Part shown: positions 22,049 through 30,200 of the stretch, piece after piece
Numbering within the stretch: position 1 is the first letter of the stretch
Layout of the letters: the number at the start of each line of letters is the position of its first letter
From: Microbacterium terrisoli
GTDB lineage: Bacteria; Actinomycetota; Actinomycetes; Actinomycetales; Microbacteriaceae
Reading direction: 5' to 3'
DNA length: 64,000 nucleotides
Assembly (NCBI RefSeq): GCF_030866805.1
Contig: NZ_CP133019.1
Coordinates: 1,426,001-1,490,000 of the forward strand
Position numbers and translations under genes: made by a program
Notes under the pieces: generated by a model
Database searches by the model: none
What the model was told of the DNA's origin: nothing
The model's input: the letters and a program-made list of their open reading frames with translations, nothing else

Positions 22049-22130
22049 GTCGAAATCATGTGCAATCGACCAGCACACATGGCTTTTGCGTCAGTTCGAT
22101 GTGTCGCCGACGAAGTCATATGATTTCGAC
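22049..22130. repeat. Large imperfect palindrome between typA and the XRE regulator
   Basis: Arms 22049-22080 and 22099-22130 match at 23 of 32 positions as inverted repeats. Their outer 11 nt are perfect (GTCGAAATCAT / ATGATTTCGAC), as are their inner 6 (ACACAT / ATGTGT). The loop is 18 nt. It is more AT-rich than its surroundings. It sits where two genes converge, so it could be a bidirectional terminator, or a small mobile or repeated intergenic element. Confidence 0.65.
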
Positions 22131-22145
22131 AGCCCGCGGCGCGGG

Positions 22146-22694
22146 TCAGCGCAGCTCGGAGAGCAGCACGGCCGAGGTACCCGGCTCGAGGGCCTCGAAC
22201 ACATGCGGCGCGTCGCCGCGGTACGAGACGAAGTCGCCCGGAGCCATGCGCACCGGGGCTTCGGCCGGCCCGACGTTGGCCTGGCCGGTCATGAGGACGA
22301 CGTATTCGATCGTGCCGCGCGTGTGCGGCGCCGACTCGCGAACACCGCCGGGCTCGGCGCGCAGCAGGTAGAGGTCGCGGCGCGTCTGCGGAGGACTGGC
22401 GGTCAGCAGCGTCGCCGAGTAGGGCGCCTTCGATGACGGGACGGGCGATCCCGTCACGGCACGGATGAAGGTGGTCACGGGCTGTTCGTCGTCGACGAAC
22501 ACGGCGAACGGCACGCCGAGGGTGGTGGCGATCGCCCACAGCGTCTCGACGCTGGGGTTGCCGGTGCCGCCTTCGAGTTGAGACACCGTGGCCTTCGAGA
22601 GGCCGGCGCGGCGGGCCAGCTCCGAGACGGACAGACCGGCCGCTTCGCGCTCGCGCCGCAGGGCCCGCGCGATCCGTGCACCGAGTTGCTCCAT
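22146..22694 (-). CDS. XRE-family transcriptional regulator with cupin sensor domain
   Basis: A 182-residue regulator. The N-terminal helix-turn-helix (residues about 6-62) contains LSVSELARRAGLSKATVSQLEGGTGNPSVETLWAIA. The C-terminal cupin barrel (about 100-180) has VLMTGQANVG, the APGDFVSYRGDAPHVFEAL motif and a small-ligand pocket fold. It is divergent from azlCD, the usual arrangement for a local regulator, and the shared upstream region holds palindromic candidate operators. The cupin may sense an amino acid or related metabolite; that is inference. A CATACT box 6 nt before the ATG suggests leaderless expression. Confidence 0.9.
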   Translation of the reverse strand: MEQLGARIARALRREREAAGLSVSELARRAGLSKATVSQLEGGTGNPSVETLWAIATTLGVPFAVFVDDEQPVTTFIRAVTGSPVPSSKAPYSATLLTASPPQTRRDLYLLRAEPGGVRESAPHTRGTIEYVVLMTGQANVGPAEAPVRMAPGDFVSYRGDAPHVFEALEPGTSAVLLSELR

Positions 22695-22695
22695 G

Positions 22696-22768
22696 CGTTC
22701 AGTATGTCAAACGCCCGTTCGGCTTGATATCCTCCCGTGAAACGTTCATGATGATGATCATGCGTTCA
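22696..22768. promoter_or_regulatory. Candidate operator region between the XRE regulator and azlC
   Basis: CATGAT (22747-22752) and ATCATG (22757-22762) form a palindrome with a 4-nt spacer. Three direct copies of CGTTCA occur at 22696, 22743 and 22763. The regulator's CATACT -10-like box (22701-22706, minus strand) lies within the region, so binding here could give autoregulation together with control of azlCD. Confidence 0.45.
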
Positions 22769-22800
22769 CTCAAACGAACACAACGCGGGAACGACCTCGG

Positions 22801-23652
22801 ATGAGTCGTTCGCAGGGAAGCGCACGGGCGGATGCCGCCGGCGACGCCGGGGGCACGGGCGCAGGAGAGGTCGCAGCGCGCCGCAAGGCCGTCCGCGACG
22901 GCGTGGGGGTGGCCGTGGCCACCAGTGCGTATGGCATCTCGTTCGGGGCTCTGGCCACGGCATCCGGATTCGACGTGTGGCAGACGTGCGTGCTGAGCCT
23001 GCTGATGTTCACCGGGGGATCGCAGTTCGCCTTCATCGGGGTGATCGGCACCGGGGGACTGGCGGCGATTCCCGCAGCGATCGCCTCGGCCGGTCTTCTG
23101 GGCGTGCGCAACATCGCCTATGGCATGCGCATGTCCCCACTGCTGGGCGGCGGGTGGCTCACGCGCGCGGCCGCCGCCCAATTCACGATCGACGAGTCCA
23201 CAGCCGTCGCCCTCGGCCAGAGCACCGTCCGCGCGCAGCGGATGGGCTTCTGGATCACCGGCCTCGGCGTCTACGTCGGCTGGAACTCCACCACCCTCGC
23301 CGGGGCCCTATTGGGCGACGTGCTGGGCGATCCCCGCGCGTATGGGTTGGATGCCGCGGCCGCCGCCGCCTTCCTCGCGCTGCTGTGGCCGCGCCTGCGC
23401 CGGCGCCAGGCCATTGCGGTGGGCATCGCCGCAGCGGCGGTGGCGACGGTGCTGACCCCCGTGCTGATGCCGGGGATGCCGGTGCTGGTCGCCGCGATCG
23501 TTGCGATCATCGTCGGCTGGGCCAATTGGCTCGGCAGGGACGACACCGCCGCCGTCCCCGGTGCGGGCCTCACCGCCGTCCCAGGTGTGGGCCCCGGTGC
23601 GGGCCCCGGTGCCGAGCCCGACGATGTGCCCGAGCGTGAGGGACTGCCATGA
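22801..23652 (+). CDS. azlC: AzlC-family branched-chain amino acid exporter subunit
   Basis: Large subunit of an AzlCD-type exporter for branched-chain amino acids and analogues, 283 residues. The family N-terminal signature GVAVATSAYGISFGALATASGFDVWQTCVLSLLMFTGGSQFAFIGV is clear, followed by RNIAYGMRMSP and TIDESTAVALGQ. About eight hydrophobic segments are present. The last 35 residues form an unusual glycine/proline/alanine-rich tail with imperfect PGxG repeats that is probably not part of the core fold. Its stop overlaps azlD (ATGA). Confidence 0.92.
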   Translation: MSRSQGSARADAAGDAGGTGAGEVAARRKAVRDGVGVAVATSAYGISFGALATASGFDVWQTCVLSLLMFTGGSQFAFIGVIGTGGLAAIPAAIASAGLLGVRNIAYGMRMSPLLGGGWLTRAAAAQFTIDESTAVALGQSTVRAQRMGFWITGLGVYVGWNSTTLAGALLGDVLGDPRAYGLDAAAAAAFLALLWPRLRRRQAIAVGIAAAAVATVLTPVLMPGMPVLVAAIVAIIVGWANWLGRDDTAAVPGAGLTAVPGVGPGAGPGAEPDDVPEREGLP

Positions 23653-23963
23653 CGCTGTGGAATGCGGTGCTGGTGGCCTCCATCATCTGCGTGGCGGTGA
23701 AGACGCTGGGCTATCTCGTACCGGCGCGCCTGATGCAGGCCCCCCGCCCGGCGCGCATCGCCGATCTTCTGACGGTGGCGCTGCTGGCTGCCCTTGTGGC
23801 GGTGCAGACCCTGGGGGCGGGGCAGGCGATCATCGTGGATGCTCGAGTGCCTGCGGTGCTCGTGGCGGCGGTGCTTCTGCTGCTGCGTGCGCCCTTCCTG
23901 GTCGTGGTGACGGCGGCGGCGGTGGTGGCCGCACTGCTGCGTCTGTGGGGGTGGGCGGCGTAG
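23649..23963 (+). CDS. azlD: AzlD-family exporter small subunit
   Basis: Small membrane partner of AzlC, 104 residues with three or four hydrophobic helices and the family motif VKTLGYLVPARLM near the N-terminus, followed by LTVALLAALVAVQTL. It overlaps azlC by 4 nt, so both subunits are made together. The pair probably exports branched-chain amino acids under the divergent cupin regulator. Confidence 0.92.
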   Translation: MTLWNAVLVASIICVAVKTLGYLVPARLMQAPRPARIADLLTVALLAALVAVQTLGAGQAIIVDARVPAVLVAAVLLLLRAPFLVVVTAAAVVAALLRLWGWAA

Positions 23964-23982
23964 CCCGGTGCGGGAGCGGTCG

Positions 23983-23988
23983 TAGACT
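23983..23988 (+). promoter_or_regulatory. TAGACT box 6 nt before the start of the small membrane protein gene
   Basis: TAGACT followed by GACGCG and the GTG start at 23995. The spacing places the transcription start at or next to the start codon. Confidence 0.5.
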
Positions 23989-23994
23989 GACGCG

Positions 23995-24393
23995 GTGAGA
24001 TCCACCGTCACCCAGATCCTGACGCTGCTGCTCGCCTTCGTCGTGGGCACGGTCTACGGTGTGGCCGGCACGATCTCGCACGCCTATCGGCTCGGCTGGT
24101 TTCCGGTGGGCCTCGTGCTGTCGCTGATCGGGATCATCGCGCTGCTGGTGGCGATGCGCGCGCTCACCGAGGACCGGTGGACGGCACTGGCCGGCGGCGT
24201 CGGCGCCCTGGCGGCGACCGTGGTCTTCTCCGGCTCGGGGCCCGGAGGATCGGTGATCGTGCCCGGTGGAACGCTGGACGAACTGGCCGGGGTGAACCTC
24301 GGCTTCGTCTGGGCGATCGGGGTGGCGCTGGCGGCGACAGTGGTGGTCGCGTGGCCCGACCTGTCCCGATCCCGCCGCTCAGCGGATCGCTAG
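23995..24393 (+). CDS. Small four-helix membrane protein (DUF6113-like)
   Basis: A 132-residue protein with four hydrophobic helices at about 7-28, 35-55, 63-80 and 98-118. A short periplasmic or cytosolic GSGPGGSVIVPGGTLDEL segment lies between the last two. Similar small integral membrane proteins occur next to ferredoxin and dapC in many actinobacteria and are annotated as DUF6113; I make that match from memory of the context. No catalytic motif is visible and the function is unknown. Confidence 0.65.
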   Translation: MRSTVTQILTLLLAFVVGTVYGVAGTISHAYRLGWFPVGLVLSLIGIIALLVAMRALTEDRWTALAGGVGALAATVVFSGSGPGGSVIVPGGTLDELAGVNLGFVWAIGVALAATVVVAWPDLSRSRRSADR

Positions 24394-24396
24394 ACT
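24391..24396 (+). promoter_or_regulatory. TAGACT box 6 nt before fdxA
   Basis: TAGACT overlaps the end of the previous gene, including its TAG stop, and is followed by GAGCGC and GTG 24403. It is identical in sequence and spacing to the box before the upstream gene. Confidence 0.5.
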
Positions 24397-24402
24397 GAGC
24401 GC

Positions 24403-24720
24403 GTGACTTATGTGATCGCCCTTCCGTGTGTGGACGTCAAGGACCGCGCGTGTGTCGACGAATGCCCTGTCGACTGCATCTACGAGGGCGACCGGTCGCT
24501 GTACATCCACCCCGATGAATGCGTCGACTGCGGCGCCTGCGAGCCGGTGTGCCCGGTCGAGGCGATCTATTACGAAGACGATCTGCCTGAGGAGTGGGCC
24601 GACTACTACAAGGTCAATGTCGAGTTCTTCGACGACCTGGGCTCACCCGGCGGTGCGGCGAAGATCGGCGTGATCCACAAGGATCACCCGATCGTGGCGG
24701 CGCTGCCGCCGCAGGTCTGA
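24403..24720 (+). CDS. fdxA: 7Fe ferredoxin (3Fe-4S/4Fe-4S)
   Basis: Small electron carrier of 105 residues. Cysteines C9, C17, C21, C25 and C40-x2-C43-x2-C46-x3-C50 follow the seven-iron ferredoxin pattern: C9, C17 and C50 would hold the 3Fe-4S cluster, and C21, C40, C43 and C46 the 4Fe-4S cluster. The acidic tail (EEWADYYKVNVEFFDDLG) is typical of actinobacterial FdxA/FdxC. It lies 4 nt before dapC, an association shared with mycobacteria. There is no ribosome-binding site; expression is probably leaderless. Confidence 0.96.
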   Translation: MTYVIALPCVDVKDRACVDECPVDCIYEGDRSLYIHPDECVDCGACEPVCPVEAIYYEDDLPEEWADYYKVNVEFFDDLGSPGGAAKIGVIHKDHPIVAALPPQV

Positions 24721-24724
24721 TCGC

Positions 24725-25828
24725 ATGGGCGTCGCCGATCTGGCCGACTATCCCTGGGACGCCGTGGCGCCCTACGCGGCCCGCGCCCGGGCGCATCCGG
24801 ACGGCATCGTCGATCTGTCCATCGGGTCGCCGGTGGATGCCACACCCGACGTGGTGCGGGACGCGTTGAAGACGGCCACCGACGCGCACGCATACCCGCA
24901 GACGGTCGGCACACCCGCGCTGCGCGAGGCGATCTCGGCCTGGTATGCGCGACGCCGCGGGGTGCACGGGCTGACGTCCGCCCAGATCCTTCCCACGGTC
25001 GGGTCGAAAGAACTCGTGGCCCTGCTGCCGCTCCTGCTGGGCCTCGGCCCCGGCGACATCGTCGTGCACCCCCGCGCTGCCTACCCCACCTACGCGGTGG
25101 GTGCGCGCCTGGTGGGCGCGACTGCGGTGGCAGGCGACGACCCCGCACAGTGGCCCGAGGGCACGCGCCTGGTGTGGGTGAACAGCCCCGGCAACCCGGA
25201 CGGCCGGGTCCGCGGCATCCCGCAACTGCAGGCCGACGTCGCCCGGGCACGAGAACTCGGCGCCGTGATCGCCGGCGACGAGTGCTACGCCGAGCTCGGC
25301 TGGGACGCGCCGTGGGACGCGGAGCCGGTGCCGTCGATCCTCGACCCACGGGTGAGCGGAGCCGATGCGGCCGGTGTGCTCTCGGTCTACTCGCTGAGCA
25401 AGCAGTCGAACCTCGCCGGCTACCGCGCAGCGTTCCTCGCCGGTGACGAAGCCCTCGTGGCGCGCCTGCTGACGGCCCGCAAGCACCTGGGGCTCATGGT
25501 TCCCGCCCCCGTGCAGCACGCGATGATGGCCGCGCTGGGCGACGACGCGCACGTGCGCACGCAGAAGGAGACCTACCGTCGCCGCCGCGACATCCTCAAG
25601 CCCGCCGTCGAAGCCGCCGGATTCCGCATCGACGGCAGCGAGGCGGGACTGTATCTGTGGGCCACCGAGGGATGCGACGCCTGGCAGAGCCTCGGGCGTC
25701 TGGCCGATCTCGGCATCCTCGCCGGCCCCGGGCACTTCTACGGCACGCACTTCGAGCAGCACGTGCGACTGTCTCTGACGGCACCCGACGAGCGGGTGGA
25801 TGCTGCAGCCGCCCGCTTGCGTTCGTAG
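24725..25828 (+). CDS. dapC: N-succinyldiaminopimelate aminotransferase
   Basis: Class I/II PLP aminotransferase of 367 residues that converts N-succinyl-2-amino-6-oxopimelate to N-succinyl-diaminopimelate in the succinylase branch of lysine synthesis. The Schiff-base lysine is K226 in SVYSLSKQSNLAGYR, and NSPGNPDGRVRGI, AGDECYAELGW and the C-terminal HVRLSLTAP arginine are in place. The assignment to DapC rather than another aminotransferase rests on the ferredoxin neighbour and on dapD and dapE 6-8 kb downstream. The gene is probably cotranscribed with fdxA. Confidence 0.9.
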   Translation: MGVADLADYPWDAVAPYAARARAHPDGIVDLSIGSPVDATPDVVRDALKTATDAHAYPQTVGTPALREAISAWYARRRGVHGLTSAQILPTVGSKELVALLPLLLGLGPGDIVVHPRAAYPTYAVGARLVGATAVAGDDPAQWPEGTRLVWVNSPGNPDGRVRGIPQLQADVARARELGAVIAGDECYAELGWDAPWDAEPVPSILDPRVSGADAAGVLSVYSLSKQSNLAGYRAAFLAGDEALVARLLTARKHLGLMVPAPVQHAMMAALGDDAHVRTQKETYRRRRDILKPAVEAAGFRIDGSEAGLYLWATEGCDAWQSLGRLADLGILAGPGHFYGTHFEQHVRLSLTAPDERVDAAAARLRS

Positions 25829-25888
25829 GATACCGCCAGCCAGAGACGTCATCGTTTGGTGGATGTCTCAGTAGGCCGATGTGCGGGA

Positions 25889-25965
25889 TAGGCTGTAAGC
25901 CGACCCCAGGCCGCTGAGATTAATCAGGCTGAGACTTTCACCGAGACTTTTCGCAAGGAGGCGTC
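25889..25965 (+). promoter_or_regulatory. Promoter and leader of citrate synthase
   Basis: TAGGCT at 25889-25894 is a reasonable -10 box. It would give a leader of about 65 nt with the repeated elements CTGAGAT and CTGAGAC and a strong AAGGAGG site before GTG 25966. This makes gltA a leadered gene, unlike several neighbours. Confidence 0.4.
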
Positions 25966-27255
25966 GTGACGGACGCACAGCCGGACATTGCCACCCTCAC
26001 GATCGCAGACCGCACCGCGCAGTTGCCGGTGCTGGCGGCCGTGGACGGCAAGCCGAGCGTCGACGTCTCGACGCTGACCAGGCAGACCGGGCTGACTGCG
26101 CTGGACTACGGGTTCGTCAACACGGCGGCCACCAAGTCGGCGATCACCTATATCGACGGCGATCAGGGGATTCTGCGCTACCGCGGCTACCCGATCGAGC
26201 AGCTCGCGAAGGGCAGCTCGTACCTCGAGGTGGCGTGGCTGCTGCTGTACGGCGAACTGCCCACGGCCTCAGAACTCGCCGACTTCGACGAGCGCATTCG
26301 CCGGCACACGCTGCTGCACGAGGACCTCAAGCGCTTCTTCTCGGCACTGCCGCACACCGCCCACCCCATGTCGGTGCTGTCATCGGCGGTCGCGGCACTG
26401 TCGACGTATTACGAGGGACAGACCGATCCCCACAACCCGGAGCACGTCGAGCTGAACATCGTGCGCATGCTCGCCAAGCTTCCGGTGATCGCCGCCTACG
26501 CGCACAAGAAGAGCGTCGGGCAGGCGTTCCTCTATCCCGACAACTCGCTGAGCTTCGTCGACAACTTCCTGAAGATGAACTTCGGAGTGCTCAGCGAGGA
26601 CTACGTCGTCAACCCGGTCATGTCCAAGGCCCTCGAGCTGCTGCTGATCCTGCACGAAGACCACGAGCAGAACGCATCGACCTCGACCGTCCGCCTGGTC
26701 GGGTCGACGGGGGCCAATCAGTTCGCGTCGATCTCTGCCGGCATCCAGGCCCTGTCCGGACCCCTGCACGGCGGTGCGAACGAAGCCGTGCTGGCGATGC
26801 TCGCCCGCATCCGCGATTCCGGCGAAAGCGTCGAGCGCTTCGTCGAGCGAGTGAAGAACAAAGAAGAAGGCGTGAAGCTCATGGGCTTCGGGCACCGCGT
26901 CTACAAGAATTACGACCCGCGTGCCAAGCTCGTCAAGGAGTCGGCCGAAGAGGTGCTGGCCGAACTCGGTGTGCACGACCCGCTGCTGGACCTCGCCAAA
27001 GAGCTCGAAGAGATCGCGCTGGCCGATGATTACTTCGTCGAGCGCAAGCTCTACCCGAACGTCGACTTCTACACCGGCGTCATCTACAAGGCGATGGGGT
27101 TCCCCACGCGCATGTTCACGGTGCTGTTCGCGATCGGGCGTCTGCCCGGCTGGCTCGCACAGTGGCGCGAGTCCGTCAATGACCCGCAGACCAAGATCGG
27201 TCGCCCGCAGCAGCTGTACGTAGGCGCGCCCGAGCGCAACTACCCCGGGGCCTGA
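25966..27255 (+). CDS. gltA: Citrate synthase
   Basis: Enzyme condensing oxaloacetate and acetyl-CoA at entry to the TCA cycle, 429 residues. Catalytic residues are visible in PLHGGANEAVLAML (histidine), MGFGHRVYKNYDPRA (histidine) and NVDFYTGVIYKAMGFP (aspartate). The N-terminal domain with GILRYRGYPIEQLA matches the type II (NADH-sensitive or hexameric) citrate synthase fold. Start GTG 25966 has a canonical AAGGAGG. The gene converges with the ABC exporter gene 25 nt downstream. Confidence 0.97.
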   Translation: MTDAQPDIATLTIADRTAQLPVLAAVDGKPSVDVSTLTRQTGLTALDYGFVNTAATKSAITYIDGDQGILRYRGYPIEQLAKGSSYLEVAWLLLYGELPTASELADFDERIRRHTLLHEDLKRFFSALPHTAHPMSVLSSAVAALSTYYEGQTDPHNPEHVELNIVRMLAKLPVIAAYAHKKSVGQAFLYPDNSLSFVDNFLKMNFGVLSEDYVVNPVMSKALELLLILHEDHEQNASTSTVRLVGSTGANQFASISAGIQALSGPLHGGANEAVLAMLARIRDSGESVERFVERVKNKEEGVKLMGFGHRVYKNYDPRAKLVKESAEEVLAELGVHDPLLDLAKELEEIALADDYFVERKLYPNVDFYTGVIYKAMGFPTRMFTVLFAIGRLPGWLAQWRESVNDPQTKIGRPQQLYVGAPERNYPGA

Positions 27256-27271
27256 GCCGCGGGCGGATCTG

Positions 27272-27289
27272 GGCGCGCGCTCACGCGCC
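27272..27289. terminator. Short hairpin between convergent gltA and the exporter gene
   Basis: GGCGCG (27272-27277) and CGCGCC (27284-27289) pair around a 6-nt loop that contains the exporter's stop codon. It is the only stem-loop in the 25-nt junction. A weak candidate for termination in both directions. Confidence 0.35.
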
Positions 27290-30200
27290 GGTGGTCGACA
27301 GGTCGAAGGCGCGCCACATGGCGGCGTAGCCGCCGCCGGCGGCCAGCAACTCGTCGTGCGTGCCCATCTCGGCGACACGGCCGTGCTCGAGCAGCACGAT
27401 CCGGTCGGCGGTCATCGCCGTCTGCAGCCGGTGCGCGATCAGCACTGTGGTGCGGTCTTGCGCCAGGCGGTTCATCGCCCGCGTGACGTGCGCCTCGGTG
27501 GCCAGGTCGAGATTCGACGTGGCCTCGTCCAGCAGCAGGATCGCAGGGTCGACCAGCTGCGCGCGCGCCAGCGCGATGAGCTGTCGCTGCCCGGAAGACA
27601 GGGACGAGCCGCGCTCTGAGACCACGGTGTCATAGCCGTCCACCAGCGCAGTGATCATCCCGTCGGCACCGACCGCCCGCGCGGCGGCCACGATGTCCGC
27701 CGGCAGCGCGTCGGGGCGGCCGTAGGCGATGTTCTGGCCGATCGTGCCGGTGAACAGGAACGACTCCTGGGGAACGTAGCCCAACCGCGCCCGGAACCCG
27801 TCGAGGTCGAGCGCGCGCAGATCGTGTCCGTCCGCGCGCACCGCGCCGCGGTCGGGATCGTAGAACCGGGCGACGAGCTTCATCACGGTGGATTTGCCCG
27901 CACCGGTCTCGCCGACCAGCGCCACGGTCTCACCGGCGCGCACCGCGATGTCCACACCTGCCAGCGCTTCGCTCGGGTGCCGCGTGATGGCATCGGGCAG
28001 CCGCGAATCACGGGGGCCGCGCCTGCGCGAGGAGACCGGCCCGACCGGGTAGGCGAAGTGCACGTCGTCGACATGCACGCGGCCTTCCAGCGCCGGCACC
28101 GGCTGCGCATCCGGTCGCTGCGGTGTGAGGGTCGACAGGTTCATGAGCTCCGAGATGCGCGCGACGGAGACCCGGGTCTGCTGCCAGGCGTCGAACACCT
28201 GCGACAGCTGCTGAATCGGCGAGAAGAACATGTCGATATACAGCAGGAAGGCGATCAGGGCTCCAGCGGTCAGCTGTCCGTGCGCGATCAGCGTCGCCCC
28301 CAGGCCCAGCACGATGACATCGGCGATGGCGGCCAGGAACTGCACGAACGGAAAGTACACGGCCACCAGGCGCTGCGCGGCCACACGGGATCGCAGGTAT
28401 GCCGAACCGTGGCCGTGGAAGACCCTCATGGTCTCCTCTTCGTGCGTGAACGCCTGCGATTCGCGCACTCCCGACAGCGACTCCTGGAAGGACGCGTTGA
28501 CGATCGCGATCCGTTCGCGGGACAGGTCGTACAGCCGCGTCGCGCGTCGGCGGAACCACACCGTTGCCAACGCCAGAGGCACGATCACGCTGAGCACGGC
28601 CAGACCCAGCGGCACATCGACGATGATCAGTGCGGCGGCGACGCCGACGAAGGTGACCCCGGCCACGAGCGCTCCCAGCAGCCCGTTCTGCAGAAGCGAC
28701 TCGAACTGGTCGATGTCGGTGGTCATGCGGGTCATGATCCGCCCCGCCATCTCGCGCTCGTAGTAGTCCAACGACAGGCGCTGCAGCTGTGCGAACACGC
28801 GGATGCGCAGCGACAGCATGATGCGCTGGGCGGTGCGCCCGGTCACGAACGCCTCGACCATGCCCGTGAACATGTCCGCGATCGCGATGACGAAGTACAC
28901 ACCGGATGCCACGAACAGCACGCCGACGATGCCTTCGGTCACACCCTCATCGATGCCGGCCTTCACCACCGCGGGGCCCAGCAGCCCCGCGACCGCATCG
29001 ATCACGACGAACACGAGCGCGAACAGCAGCGGGCGGCGGAATTCGCGCAGGATCTTTCCCAGGCCGAAGTCGCGCTGATGGCGACTCTCGTGGGTCAGGT
29101 CGGGTTCGACGTGGTCGATGATCGGGGGGAGGGCGGCAACCTGCGCGAGCAGCTGCGGCGTGGGTGCGAGGGATCCCCGGATGCCGCGCCCGCCGCCCGA
29201 ACCTCCCAGGCCTGCGCCCAGGCCCGGCGCCGACAGCGCGTGTGCCGGGCGGCGAGCGGGGGAGGACGGCCTGGTCGCCGGCGCACCGCCCGAGAGCGGG
29301 GTGCGCCCGGGTGCCGGTGCTTCGTCGGGCACCTCGCCTTCGCCGAACAGCGCACGGTAGGTCGCGCTGGCCTCGACCAGCTCGTCGTGCGTGCCGGATG
29401 CGATGATCTTGCCGGCCTCGAGCACGACGATGCGGTCGGCCAGGTGCAGGGTCGAGTGCCGGTGCGCGATCAGCAGCACAGTGCGCCCGGCCGACACCTC
29501 GCGCAGCGCCTCATGGATGCTCTGCTCGGTACGCGCGTCGATCGCACTGGTGGCGTCATCCAGAACCAGAATCGCAGGGTCCCGAAGTATCGCACGGGCC
29601 AGGGCGATGCGCTGACGCTGGCCCCCCGACAGACTCAGACCCCGCTCGCCGACGACGGTGTCATAGCCGTTCGGCAGCGCATCGATGAACTCCTGCGCCT
29701 GTGCGAGCCGGGCGGCGTGCTCGACCTGCTCGTCGGTCGCACCCGGCGCGCCATAGGCGATGTTGTCGCGCACCGAAACCGAGAACAGGAACGCGTCCTC
29801 GAACGCCATGCCGATCCGACCGCGCAGGGACGCGAGCCGCGCATCGGCGATGTCGACCCCGCCGATGCTGACGGACCCGGCGGTCGGCTCGTACCTGCGC
29901 ACCAGCAGCCGCGCCAGGGTGGACTTGCCGCTGCCGCTGGCACCCACGACGGCCACGCGCTCGCCGGGCTGGACGGTCAGGGTGAGCCCGTCCAGCACCG
30001 GCGCCCCGCCCGGGTAGGCGAATGAGACGTCGTCGAACACGATCCGGCCGCCGTCCTGCGGCAGGTCCACCGCGTCGGGGGCGTCCGCGATCGCCGGGCG
30101 CAGATCCAGCAGCTGGAAGATGCGCTCGACGCCCGCGCGGGCCTGCTGGGCGATGGTGAGCATGCCCGCCAGCCGGCGCGAGGGGGCCATCAGCTGCGCG

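Noticed and set aside
21971..22145. CRISPR-like repeat structure after typA
   Set aside because: The 8-bp units are contiguous without spacers, and the palindrome occurs once; no cas genes are nearby.
27824..30025. 733-codon plus-strand open frame opposite the fused exporter
   Set aside because: Low-complexity Arg/His/Asp/Gln composition typical of antisense frames in high-GC coding DNA.
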